30,890 bases of DNA from 2-02-FULL-44-35 sp964629505 (GCA_964629505.1 CAZVQR010000001.1:1-30890), one strand, 5' to 3'; counted from the first letter of the stretch, positions 23,756-30,890 are shown. The notes: generated by a model not told the origin, from the letters alone. Translations and numbers: made by a program.

Positions 23756-25936
23756 TTAAGAAATATAACACAAGTTGATGTATTCATCAATCTTTTTCTC
23801 CCAAGAAAATTGAGTGGCAAAATTTCGCGATTCAGCCGACATTCTTTCGTAAAGTTCTTTGTCTTTTAAAATTCTGATGGCGGCATTAGCGAAACCTTCA
23901 ATGTCGTCCTCAGCCACCAAGAAACCGTTTTCGCCGTCTTTCACGCTGTCTTCGGCACCACAATCTTTACTGCCAACTACCGGCAAACCGGCGGCCGCCG
24001 CTTCGGTAAAAACAATGCCAAAACCTTCAATATCATGACCGACATTAAACGACATCAGACCAAATAATCTCGCCCCGTGATAAAATGCCGCCAATTCTTC
24101 ATCCGTCTCAACATTTTCAACAAAGAAAACTTTTTCTTTCAAGCCAAGTTCGTCAATTAATTTTTTCAGCCGATTATATTCTTTGTCGGTATATTTTTTC
24201 CCAACGATGACATAATGAAGGTCGGGAAAAACCTCCGAAACCTTTTTGAACGCCGGAATACTGAATTTGTAACCCTTGCGCAAACGAAGCGCGCCGACGC
24301 TTAAAAGATACGGCTGGAACTTTCTCACCCGCTCCATAAATTTTTCGACCGGGATTTTGCCGAAAACTGACAAATCAATGCCCGGATTAATAACCGAGAT
24401 GAAAAGGTTGGGAATTCGTTTCAAAATTTCATCGCGAGTAAAACGACTAATGGCAATAACTTTATCTGCCCGCTTGAAAGCAAATTTCGCCAAAGGAAAA
24501 ATGAATGGCAAATAAAGATAACGGACGGAACCGGTGCCATTGGCGGTAATAATTACCCGGGCCTTACTGCCTAAAGAAAACAACACCGCGATGAAACCAT
24601 AAGGAAAAACATCAAAAGCGTGAACAAAATCAGCTGAGCGAATCTTTTTTAAGATGGAAAAAATTTTAAGCGGCGACAAAAACCAGCGCTTGGAAAAAAG
24701 CGGCAGCTCATCCGGGAAACCGCTTGCCTCGGCAGTTAGTATTTGAACGCTGGCGGGTAGAACAATTTTCAGCCGTGAGATTATATTCCGGGCTAAAACT
24801 CCCCCGCCATTCTGGGTTTTAACATTGTGAGTCAAAAAGCAAATCTTTGGCGCCGTAATTTTTTCCAAAATTCCCAAGGTCTCCCGACCTGTTTTGTCCC
24901 AAGAAAAAAGTTTCAACTGCTCGCTAGATTTTTCAACCAACGCCGCGCGCAACACATCTGAAGAAGTAATTTTTTCCATAGCTTCGGCAATCTCTTTCGG
25001 CTCATGAGGATTTATCAAAATCGCCGCGCCGTTGGCACCGAGTTCGGCCGGTCCGAAAATATTTGAGGTGATTGCCGGCACACCGCAGCTCATCGCTTCC
25101 AAAATCGGAAAACCGGTACCTTCAACAAGGCTGGGAAAAATTAATGCCGTCGCCCGCAGATAGGCAAAAGACAATTGATTTTCATTAAGGTGACCGGTAA
25201 AGAAAACTTTATCCGTGAGATTATTTTTCACCACAAACCGGCGAAGCATCTCATAATATTCTCCTTCATTTTTTCCACCCAAAACCAAACGCTCTAAAAC
25301 TTCCGGTTGCTTTTCCACAAAAAGCTTATAGGCCTTTATAATATTCAGAACATTTTTTCTTTCTTTCATTGTGCCGGCGAATAAAAAGAATTTCTCCGGC
25401 AAAACTATCGCCTGCTCCGGCAATTCGCAGATTTTTTTGAAACCGTGATAGACAACGGAAATTTTGTCCGGTGACACACCGAAAAATTTAACCGTATCAT
25501 TCTTGGTGGAATGAGAAACGGCAATAATGTGGTCGGTGCGGCGCAAGGACCTTTTGTGATACCAACCAATAAATTGGCGAAACAACCGCTCTTTTAAATT
25601 TTTTGCTTTTAGATATTTATACGGATAATCGAGGGTGATTACGACAGACCGTGGCGGCCACCAAAAAAACGGCAACACCGGCGTATTGAATAAATAAACA
25701 TCACAAAGCGTCTTTTGGCGCAATCTTTCAAGCCAAAAACTACCCTGTCCTAAAATTTCCATTCGCCAATTTTTTCCAGGTAAATCAGGTGGAGTAACTG
25801 GTTTTTCTTTGAGAAAAATAATGTATTCGTTTTTTTGGTCTACCGACAACAAGGCCAGCGCCCAGCCGAAAATAATTCTCGGTAAACCGCCTGGTTTTTG
25901 CTCGCCATAAGGATGAAGGATGATGCCAATTTTCAT
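23756..25936 (-). CDS. Tandem fusion of two GT4 glycosyltransferases
   Basis: This 726-residue protein has two complete GT4 (GT-B) units joined at about residue 361. The first has GLPRIIFGWALAL, TDHIIAVS (134-141) and E272/E280 in VEGTGFPILEAMSCG. The second has NGGGVLARNIISRL, ADKVIAIS (490-497) and E637/E645 in IEGFGIVFTEAAAAG. Both have intact EX7E-like motifs, so both are probably active, adding two sugars in succession. It starts by an ATGA overlap with the upstream GT4 gene and ends four bases before gmd. The donor may be the GDP-sugar made next to it, but this is not shown. A frame error joining two genes is unlikely because the join is a clean in-frame linker. Confidence 0.9.
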   Translation of the reverse strand: MKIGIILHPYGEQKPGGLPRIIFGWALALLSVDQKNEYIIFLKEKPVTPPDLPGKNWRMEILGQGSFWLERLRQKTLCDVYLFNTPVLPFFWWPPRSVVITLDYPYKYLKAKNLKERLFRQFIGWYHKRSLRRTDHIIAVSHSTKNDTVKFFGVSPDKISVVYHGFKKICELPEQAIVLPEKFFLFAGTMKERKNVLNIIKAYKLFVEKQPEVLERLVLGGKNEGEYYEMLRRFVVKNNLTDKVFFTGHLNENQLSFAYLRATALIFPSLVEGTGFPILEAMSCGVPAITSNIFGPAELGANGAAILINPHEPKEIAEAMEKITSSDVLRAALVEKSSEQLKLFSWDKTGRETLGILEKITAPKICFLTHNVKTQNGGGVLARNIISRLKIVLPASVQILTAEASGFPDELPLFSKRWFLSPLKIFSILKKIRSADFVHAFDVFPYGFIAVLFSLGSKARVIITANGTGSVRYLYLPFIFPLAKFAFKRADKVIAISRFTRDEILKRIPNLFISVINPGIDLSVFGKIPVEKFMERVRKFQPYLLSVGALRLRKGYKFSIPAFKKVSEVFPDLHYVIVGKKYTDKEYNRLKKLIDELGLKEKVFFVENVETDEELAAFYHGARLFGLMSFNVGHDIEGFGIVFTEAAAAGLPVVGSKDCGAEDSVKDGENGFLVAEDDIEGFANAAIRILKDKELYERMSAESRNFATQFSWEKKIDEYINLCYIS

Positions 25937-27063
25937 TTTTTTATTTTTTCATTTATTAACGCCAATATTTTTTCTGTCCGTTTCTGCCAAGAAAATTCTT
26001 TGGCTTTTTCCAAAGCCCGTTGAGCTTTAGCTTTACAAACAGCCTGATTATTGAGAACAAAGTTCATCTGTTTAATTAAATCAACCGTATCGTCCGGTTC
26101 ATAAAATATAACTTCTTCCGCCGAGACTACATTACTGATAGCCGGCGTCTTGGCGGCAATAATCGGCTTACCAGTCGCCAAATATTCAAATAATTTCATC
26201 GGGGAGGTTTCGCGGTAAGAATATTCGTCTTTTTTTGTCGCCGTCACCAGCAGAAAATCGGCAGCGTTCAGCCAAAGAGGAATTTCTGAAAAGGGTTGAG
26301 TATCGACAAAAATAAGGTTGGGTGGGATTTTTTTTTCTCCGGTAATCCGACTGAATTCAGCGGCATTACCGCCTACCAAAATAATTGAAGCCCGCTCACC
26401 GACTTTTTCAGCGGCGGCTGGCAAAATATCAAGGCCTTTCCAATTATAGAATCTGCCAGCATACAAAAACACTGGCCCCTTGGGAAAATTTAATTTTTGT
26501 CTGGCGGCTTCAGTGGTCGGCAAGTTTTCAAACATTCGGAAATCAATACCATTGGGACAAACAATAATTTTTCCCGGCGATAAATTGAAATTTTTAATCA
26601 AACTTGATTTTACTCCATCACTCACCGCCGCGATACCGGAAACCTTTCTGAAAAAAAATTTGGAAAAAAAACTTAATTGCTTGGAACCATGAACTTCGAT
26701 AAAAACCGAACGACCCAAAAACGGCAAAAGAAAAAATGAAAAATTATCCAAATCAATGGTGTAAATCACCGCGTTTTTTTCCAAACGCCGAAAAAGCAAA
26801 AACAAAAAAGAACTGGTGGCGAAGGCAAGCGCCGAGAGATTAAAACCTAACCAATTGTTGCCAAAATTCAAAACTGGAACTTGAATCGTTGTAATCGCTC
26901 GACGTAAGCCATAAAAAGCTTGCGCGTCACCTCGACCGCGATTAGGCACAACAAGCGTCAAATCGGCGCCAGCTTCAATCAGCGCTTCGCTCATTTTGGC
27001 AAGCTGAATACCATGCGCCTTGGAAGTTGGCCATCTAACATTGGCAACGTAATAAATTTTCAT
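25933..27063 (-). CDS. GT4-family glycosyltransferase
   Basis: The 376-residue GT-B protein starts with a typical N-terminal strand (MKIYYVANVRWPTSKAHG), has PNGIDFRMF after IIVCPNG, FLYAGRF, and the GT4 motif RETSPMKLFEYLATGKPIIA with an intact EX7E. A GIAAVSDGVKSSL segment matches the usual (A)(D)xxxAVS motif. It lies ten bases after the upstream GT4 gene and overlaps the double glycosyltransferase by ATGA. Two hydrophobic stretches (about 75-120) may contact the membrane, as in many GT4 enzymes acting on lipid-linked sugars. Donor and acceptor are unknown. Confidence 0.9.
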   Translation of the reverse strand: MKIYYVANVRWPTSKAHGIQLAKMSEALIEAGADLTLVVPNRGRGDAQAFYGLRRAITTIQVPVLNFGNNWLGFNLSALAFATSSFLFLLFRRLEKNAVIYTIDLDNFSFFLLPFLGRSVFIEVHGSKQLSFFSKFFFRKVSGIAAVSDGVKSSLIKNFNLSPGKIIVCPNGIDFRMFENLPTTEAARQKLNFPKGPVFLYAGRFYNWKGLDILPAAAEKVGERASIILVGGNAAEFSRITGEKKIPPNLIFVDTQPFSEIPLWLNAADFLLVTATKKDEYSYRETSPMKLFEYLATGKPIIAAKTPAISNVVSAEEVIFYEPDDTVDLIKQMNFVLNNQAVCKAKAQRALEKAKEFSWQKRTEKILALINEKIKK

Positions 27064-27073
27064 AACAAAAACT

Positions 27074-28159
27074 TTAACACATTTGTTGACTATTGAAAAG
27101 TGTCGCCAAATTATTGGCCAGTAAAACTAAAGCGTGATTTTGTACCGCCCGACGACAATTAGCACCGTATTTTGCTACTGCTGTTTCAGAGAGAGCAAAG
27201 ACAAATTTGATTATCTCCGCCAAATCTCGGCTGTCATTTTCCCGAAAACGGAACTCTGGCGGGATAATATCATTAAAAGCCGGACTGGAAACCAACGGTA
27301 ATATCCCGCAAGCCATGCCTTCCAGAACGGTTTTGTCGTAATTGCCTTTGGGCGTCAAATTCACCGACATCAAATGAGCGTTGAAAATTGCCGGTGTTTG
27401 TTCGTTCGGCACGGCGCCGCGGAAGAAAAGTTTGCCTTTCGTTTGAAGCGCCACCGAAGACGCTTTAAGTGCCTCAAAATAACGGCTATCCCGCGCGGCC
27501 GCGGCGCCGTAAAGATTCAAAACAAAATCTATTCCCTCTTCGTCTAAAATCTTAGCCGCCTTAATCAACACCTCAACTTTTTTCAACGGCGCAATTCGGC
27601 CGATATACATTATGCTTTTCGGCTTTCTTTCTATTTTTTCATCCAGTTTGAAAAGGGTCGTATCTATACCGGCCGGCATCCGCCGCGATTTTTTCGTGCC
27701 AGCAGTGTAAGCGAATGGCGAAGTGTGGCAAATAATATCCGCCATAAACATCGCGAACTTGGTCAAAAAATTGCCGCAAGTGTGGTTATACCAAAACACG
27801 ATTCTCTTGCCTAAAATTTTCCAAATTGGCCCGCCCAACAAAATGTATTCTTGATTCATGTGGACAAAAACCATATCGTAATCGCACCGCGTTTGCCAGA
27901 TATATTTGTAAAACCTAATCAAAAATCTGACTCTGCAGTATAACTTTCTAAAAATTTCCAATTTCCAATTTCCAATTTCCAATTCTTCTTTGCCAAGAGA
28001 TAATACTTTTACATTCGGCGATAAAGAATACTCGCCGCGCTCAAGACAAATCACGGTGATTTTTTTAAAATTTTTCGCGAACTCTAACAGCCAGCGGTGA
28101 AAAAAACCGAGCACCGCGTCGTTCCTATCAACTTTTTGGGTAATAATCAAAAGCTTCAT
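27074..28159 (-). CDS. GT4-family glycosyltransferase with a repeat-derived segment
   Basis: The 361-residue GT-B protein has PAGIDTTLF, MYIGRIAPLKK, FRGAVP and VLEGMACGILPLVS. The first glutamate of the EX7E motif is glycine here, and only the second is kept. A segment ELEIGNWKLEIFRKLY (about residues 56-71) is encoded by four copies of a 7-base repeat (27954-27981). This stretch looks like an insertion into a surface loop between strands; the frame is open throughout. It overlaps the upstream GT4 gene by ATGA and is followed ten bases later by another. The protein is probably active despite the loop, but this cannot be confirmed here. Confidence 0.87.
   Translation of the reverse strand: MKLLIITQKVDRNDAVLGFFHRWLLEFAKNFKKITVICLERGEYSLSPNVKVLSLGKEELEIGNWKLEIFRKLYCRVRFLIRFYKYIWQTRCDYDMVFVHMNQEYILLGGPIWKILGKRIVFWYNHTCGNFLTKFAMFMADIICHTSPFAYTAGTKKSRRMPAGIDTTLFKLDEKIERKPKSIMYIGRIAPLKKVEVLIKAAKILDEEGIDFVLNLYGAAAARDSRYFEALKASSVALQTKGKLFFRGAVPNEQTPAIFNAHLMSVNLTPKGNYDKTVLEGMACGILPLVSSPAFNDIIPPEFRFRENDSRDLAEIIKFVFALSETAVAKYGANCRRAVQNHALVLLANNLATLFNSQQMC
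27954..27981. repeat. Four-copy heptanucleotide tandem repeat inside a gene
   Basis: ATTTCCA is repeated four times without change (plus strand). On the minus strand it encodes a GNWKLEI-type peptide within the GT4 gene at 27074-28159. Such repeats change length by slippage; in units of seven bases this would shift the frame unless three are gained or lost. Confidence 0.9.
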
Positions 28160-29181
28160 GTTTTTGGTATTTTTGCCAAAATTTTAATAGCAAAATCGCG
28201 ACCATCAAAGCTAGCAATTTCACAGCCAAGCTCCCGGACCGCGCCGACATCAGTGGAAATCACCGGCAAACTGGCAGCTCGCGCTTCCGCCATTGCCAAA
28301 CCGTAGCCCTCGTAAAAAGAAGTGTTCAAAAAAACATCGGCGGTTTTGTAATACGACACCAAATCGTTTTTCCATTGCTCAAAAATAACATTGTCTTCCA
28401 ATTTTAAGCTTTTCGCTTTTAGTTTTAAACTTTTTTCAAGAGAACCAGAGCCGATGATAACCAGGCCGGCCAGAGGATTTTTTTTAACTACTTCTCGCCA
28501 AATTTCTAAAGCAAGAGAAGAATTTTTCTCCGGTTCCAAACGACCGACAGCCAAAGCGATAAAATCAAACTGGGGATACTTTTTCCGCAAATCATTTTCC
28601 GGCAAAACAATGGTGTTTTTGATTTTTTCCTCGTTAATTTTTATCGGTCTAATCTCAATTTTATTTTCGGCAATTTTGAAACGGGACTGGAGAAAATTTT
28701 TTATTCTGTTTGAAANNNNNNNNNNGATTTTATCCGCTCGGGGCAATAAAAATTTCGCCAGCTGAAAACGCATAAAATTCAGAAACGCCAACCACCAGCC
28801 CAGCTTTAAACTGGTAAAATACGGACTGCCAATGTCGGTATGAATCTGTAATTCCAATGGAATTTTGAATTTCCTTGCCAATCGCCAGCCAACGAACCCG
28901 CACTCAAATGGGTCTTGGCAAGTAATCTTGTAACCTTCTGAGTGTAAAATCTTTTTGCCAATTTTTATCGCATCAAAAACATAGAAAAATTTTGCGAGCG
29001 AATTTGTCGGGTAAATCCAAACATTTTTGGAAATTTGGGTTGTAAATTTTTTTTTGGCAAAAATTATTATATGAAGTTCGTTATAAATTTTTCCATATTC
29101 AACCATCCGCACCCGAACGGCGCTCCCCTCTTTAAAAATCTTCCGGTCGGTGGAAATCATTAAAAGTTTTGTTTCGTTCAT
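28156..29181 (-). CDS. GT4-family glycosyltransferase, interrupted by an assembly gap
   Basis: The 341-residue (counted with the gap) GT-B protein has AVGRLEPEKN, LVIIGSGSLEKSLK, and YEGYGLAMAEARAASLPVIS with intact EX7E. Ten Ns at 28716-28725 fall in the ADKI...S motif, where sister proteins in this window have three residues between I and S; with the gap counted, four are drawn. A KLKAKSLKL helix near 28400-28430 is of low complexity. Both ends overlap neighbours by ATGA. The first residues MNETKLLMISTDRK give a normal N-terminal strand. The gene is probably intact in the organism. Confidence 0.85.
   Translation of the reverse strand: MNETKLLMISTDRKIFKEGSAVRVRMVEYGKIYNELHIIIFAKKKFTTQISKNVWIYPTNSLAKFFYVFDAIKIGKKILHSEGYKITCQDPFECGFVGWRLARKFKIPLELQIHTDIGSPYFTSLKLGWWLAFLNFMRFQLAKFLLPRADKIXXXXSNRIKNFLQSRFKIAENKIEIRPIKINEEKIKNTIVLPENDLRKKYPQFDFIALAVGRLEPEKNSSLALEIWREVVKKNPLAGLVIIGSGSLEKSLKLKAKSLKLEDNVIFEQWKNDLVSYYKTADVFLNTSFYEGYGLAMAEARAASLPVISTDVGAVRELGCEIASFDGRDFAIKILAKIPKT
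28716..28725. other. Assembly gap of 10 Ns inside a GT4 gene
   Basis: Ten Ns interrupt the gene at a conserved motif. Comparison with sister motifs suggests that about seven bases are really missing. Confidence 0.95.
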
Positions 29182-30185
29182 TTTATTTGTTCATAAACCG
29201 CTAAAAATTCCTCGGCAATTTGACTCCAGGTGTGAGTGAAATTAAAACTTTCTATTTTTTCTCGGTACTGTTCGTAATTTTTCTTATCAGCTAAATACAA
29301 AATCTTATCGGCGATATCATCAACATTTTCCGGGTCCACAAAAATGCCGATATTTTTCAGACGGCCGTAAAGTCCGGTCTCTTTGGTTAAAATAAACGGT
29401 TTATTGTGGCGAATCGCGTCCAAAATCAAATTGGGACTGACATCGCCGAGAGACACCAGAATTACAGCGTAACAACGCGCCACTTTTTCCATAAACTTCT
29501 CAAACGGCTTAGTTGCGTCATCATAAATAATCGTCGCGTTTTTAATTTTGGTTTTTTCAAACGCTTCCGCCAACCGCTTGGTGTTTTTCCATTTAAGCGG
29601 CCGAGTGCCGGCGAGAAAATTTTTTTCTGTCGGCGGAAAAGACGGCTCTTTCGGCCCGTAATAATTTTCCACAATCGCGGTCTTCGCCTCATCAAAACCG
29701 TAAACCGGCAGCCAAATTCTTTTCTGCCATTCAGTGCTAAAAATTAAGCGGCTGGCATTGCGAACCGTCCAACGGGAAAGTTTAAAAACAATTTTCTCTT
29801 TAGAATTTAATTGGTTCATGCGCGTCTGGTAAAAATTTTTGAGTAAAACCAAATCCCCCGTTCGTTCCACATACCATTCCCACAAAAAGTCGCCGCCGGT
29901 GCGGATGATGATTTTTTTGCCCAAAAGCCGCGCCGCCGCCACGGCCGGCATGGCCACGCTAAAAGTGTCCAGCGCCACCACGAAATCGGCGCTCGGAAAA
30001 ACCAAAAGACAGCGCAAAAAAAACCAAAGATGCCGAAAACCCAGCGGTAATTTTTTCTCCAACCAATAAGTCAAAACTTTGACGCGGTGGTCTTTCGCTT
30101 CAAATTCCGCCTTCAGATTTTTAGCGTATTGGGCCGGCCCTCCAATCTCCGGCGGGTATATGCCCGTAGCGATAACGATTTTCAT
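29178..30185 (-). CDS. GT4-like glycosyltransferase, first gene of the 9-kb operon
   Basis: The 335-residue protein starts IVIATGIYPPEIGGPAQYAK, a frequent GT4 N-terminus with the glycine-rich acceptor loop. In its C-terminal half the EX7E motif is altered to D...D (GDVSPNLILDAIRHNKPFIL), so the catalytic or ribose-binding geometry may differ. KWKNTKRLAEAF and FVDPENVDDIADKI match the GT-B C-terminal domain. It has the only start in the operon with an upstream gap (105 bases to the nuclease start). A TATACT box lies seven bases before the ATG, so it may be leaderless. It overlaps the next gene by ATGA. Confidence 0.85.
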   Translation of the reverse strand: MKIVIATGIYPPEIGGPAQYAKNLKAEFEAKDHRVKVLTYWLEKKLPLGFRHLWFFLRCLLVFPSADFVVALDTFSVAMPAVAAARLLGKKIIIRTGGDFLWEWYVERTGDLVLLKNFYQTRMNQLNSKEKIVFKLSRWTVRNASRLIFSTEWQKRIWLPVYGFDEAKTAIVENYYGPKEPSFPPTEKNFLAGTRPLKWKNTKRLAEAFEKTKIKNATIIYDDATKPFEKFMEKVARCYAVILVSLGDVSPNLILDAIRHNKPFILTKETGLYGRLKNIGIFVDPENVDDIADKILYLADKKNYEQYREKIESFNFTHTWSQIAEEFLAVYEQIK

Positions 30186-30192
30186 TCAATTA

Positions 30193-30198
30193 AGTATA
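30193..30198 (-). promoter_or_regulatory. Candidate -10 box of the 30185-21149 operon
   Basis: The minus strand reads TATACT seven bases before the ATG at 30185. There is no good -35, so the call is weak, but the spacing fits a leaderless start like several others here. Confidence 0.3.
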
Positions 30199-30228
30199 TT
30201 ACTCTATACCATTACCCTGCGCCAGTTG

Positions 30229-30257
30229 TTGCGTAATTTATTAAAGTATTGTATATT
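30229..30257 (+). promoter_or_regulatory. Promoter of the nuclease-like gene
   Basis: TTGCGT (30229-30234), a 17-base spacer and TATATT (30252-30257) give a start near 30264, about 27 bases before the ATG and before the Shine-Dalgarno site at 30278. Confidence 0.5.
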
Positions 30258-30277
30258 CTTACCAGAACGAAATGATT

Positions 30278-30286
30278 GGAGGTGAT
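30278..30286 (+). promoter_or_regulatory. Strong Shine-Dalgarno site deciding the start at 30291
   Basis: GGAGGTGAT has eight bases from GGAGG to the ATG at 30291, an optimal spacing. It leaves only two bases to the alternative ATG at 30285. No other gene in the window has such a site. Confidence 0.8.
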
Positions 30287-30290
30287 GATA

Positions 30291-30761
30291 ATGCGATATC
30301 ATAATAAAACAACCCAGTACTATGTTGACCCCAAGAGGTCAATTTTCAGCCCTAGCGAGGAGCAGGTTTGGGTGGACATCAGCGACAAAGTCGGCCATTT
30401 AATTGAGCGGCAATTTATTGACGCGATTAATCAAGAGTCGCGCCCTGACCTAAAGTGGCCTGATTGGTATGTTTCCGCACGACTGGCAACTCGTGACAAG
30501 GACCATAGAGGAATTGACATCGTGGTACAAACGAAGGATCTAGGATGCTTCTTTGTCCAAGTGAAAAGCTCACGCCGTTATGTAACACGATTTTTGTTAA
30601 AGTCAACAAGAACGAGAATTGCAGTCGTGGTTATTGAACCCAAGGACACAGCTCAAACAATGAGGAGGAAATTTTTCCAGGCGGCGCGGCTGGAACGGCA
30701 GTGGCTCAAGAAAAGACGGTCGGGAGAAAGACCCCCCAAAGAACGAACAGTTGTCTGGTAA
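30291..30761 (+). CDS. Small PD-(D/E)XK-like nuclease of unknown role
   Basis: The 156-residue protein has an acidic residue in LIERQF (E39), then GIDIVV (D76), then FFVQVKSS (Q90, K92). This E...D...QxK spacing is the core of restriction endonuclease-like PD-(D/E)XK folds. No DNA-binding domain or partner methylase is seen; the C-terminal tail is basic. It differs from the rest of the window in having a consensus-like promoter, a strong Shine-Dalgarno site and its own terminator. It sits between the glycan operon and a tRNA-like region, so it may be a chromosomal housekeeping or genome-defence gene. The fold call is by motif only. Confidence 0.6.
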   Translation: MRYHNKTTQYYVDPKRSIFSPSEEQVWVDISDKVGHLIERQFIDAINQESRPDLKWPDWYVSARLATRDKDHRGIDIVVQTKDLGCFFVQVKSSRRYVTRFLLKSTRTRIAVVVIEPKDTAQTMRRKFFQAARLERQWLKKRRSGERPPKERTVVW

Positions 30762-30767
30762 CTTGTA

Positions 30768-30801
30768 GGCCGGGATGTCGAAAGGCACCCGGTCTTTTTT
30801 T
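30768..30801 (+). terminator. Rho-independent terminator of the nuclease gene
   Basis: GGCCGGG (30768-30774) pairs with CCCGGTC (30788-30794, one G-U pair). Inside are a bulged A and TGTC/GGCA closing a GAAA tetraloop. Seven Ts follow. It begins seven bases after the stop codon. Confidence 0.88.
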
Positions 30802-30803
30802 GT

Positions 30804-30832
30804 TTGAAAAATTTCCTCATCTGTAATACTAT
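30804..30832 (+). promoter_or_regulatory. Candidate promoter of the tRNA-like region
   Basis: TTGAAA (30804-30809), a 17-base spacer and TACTAT (30827-30832) put a start near 30839, right before the first tRNA-like 5' end. Confidence 0.4.
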
Positions 30833-30835
30833 TAA

Positions 30836-30890
30836 AATATGCCGATGTAGCTGTTTTGGTAGGTCGTTGGGGTCAATATGCCGATGTAGC
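30836..30890 (+). repeat. 16-bp direct repeat of a tRNA-like 5' end
   Basis: AATATGCCGATGTAGC occurs at 30836-30851 and 30875-30890, with a period of 39. GCCGATG-TA-GCT is a typical bacterial tRNA acceptor strand, bases 8-9 and D-arm start. The first copy continues through a GGTAGG D-loop-like stretch but is too short to be a tRNA. Confidence 0.75.
30880..30890 (+). tRNA. Possible tRNA gene 5' end cut by the window edge
   Basis: GCCGATGTAGC at the last 11 bases matches the first bases of many bacterial tRNAs, for example tRNA-Thr. Identity cannot be told and it could instead be another unit of a 39-bp repeat. Confidence 0.3.

Noticed and set aside
28395..28440. KLKAKSLKL segment as an inserted repeat element in a GT4 gene
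   Set aside because: Sister proteins have a helix of the same length here, so nothing seems to be inserted; it is only low-complexity sequence.
30836..30890. CRISPR array at the right edge
   Set aside because: Only two 16-bp units are seen, the repeat is shorter than CRISPR repeats and it matches a tRNA start.

Overview
The window reads as part of a genome bin from a small-genome bacterium of the Candidate Phyla Radiation, most likely Parcubacteria/Patescibacteria. This is an inference from dense packing of short genes, frequent 4-bp ATGA gene overlaps, almost no Shine-Dalgarno sites, moderate to low GC, short simple repeats inside coding sequence and a very glycosyltransferase-rich gene set. 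Two runs of exactly ten Ns show it is a scaffolded assembly. TGA serves as a stop codon in several ATGA overlaps, so this is not a code-25 (Gracilibacteria/SR1) lineage.

Nearly the whole window is one large surface-glycan locus on both strands. Positions 1-13950 hold two parallel nonulosonic-acid-like (sialic/legionaminic-type) modules. Module A has a NeuB synthase fused to a TIM-barrel sugar isomerase domain (301-2319), a CMP-sugar synthetase (4341-5159), a Gfo/Idh/MocA oxidoreductase (5140-6159) and a short-chain dehydrogenase (6205-7035). Module B has a NeuB without the usual SAF domain (9100-10116), a short-chain dehydrogenase (10183-10983), a second CMP-sugar synthetase (10990-11751), a GT-B transferase (11804-13078) and a stand-alone TIM-barrel isomerase (13066-13950). 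Tailoring genes lie between them: a GC-rich pair of a PhyH-type oxygenase and a methyltransferase (2330-4164), and two methyltransferases with an N-terminal zinc ribbon (7051-9032). The usual early enzymes (UDP-GlcNAc 2-epimerase, 4,6-dehydratase, aminotransferase, acetyltransferase) are not present.

Positions 13947-21168 hold a Wzx-type flippase, a CDP-glycerol-transferase-like GT, a GT4 enzyme, an RmlD-type reductase, and a GT2 plus GT-C pair that probably makes and uses a polyprenyl-phosphate sugar. A GtrA-like membrane protein (21149-21565) converges on the GT-C gene.

Positions 21149-30185 form one minus-strand operon, read from 30185 downwards: four GT4 glycosyltransferases, a tandem double-GT4 fusion, GDP-mannose 4,6-dehydratase, a DegT-fold enzyme whose catalytic lysine is replaced by histidine (the hallmark of the ColD/RfbH 3-dehydratases), and GtrA. 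This predicts a GDP-linked 3,6-dideoxyhexose (colitose type). Genes inside it overlap or lie within about 11 bases of each other.

The right end is different: a small PD-(D/E)XK-like nuclease gene (30291-30761) with a consensus-like promoter, a strong Shine-Dalgarno site and its own terminator, followed by a promoter and a duplicated tRNA-like 5' end cut by the window edge. No stretch longer than 300 bases lacks a gene.
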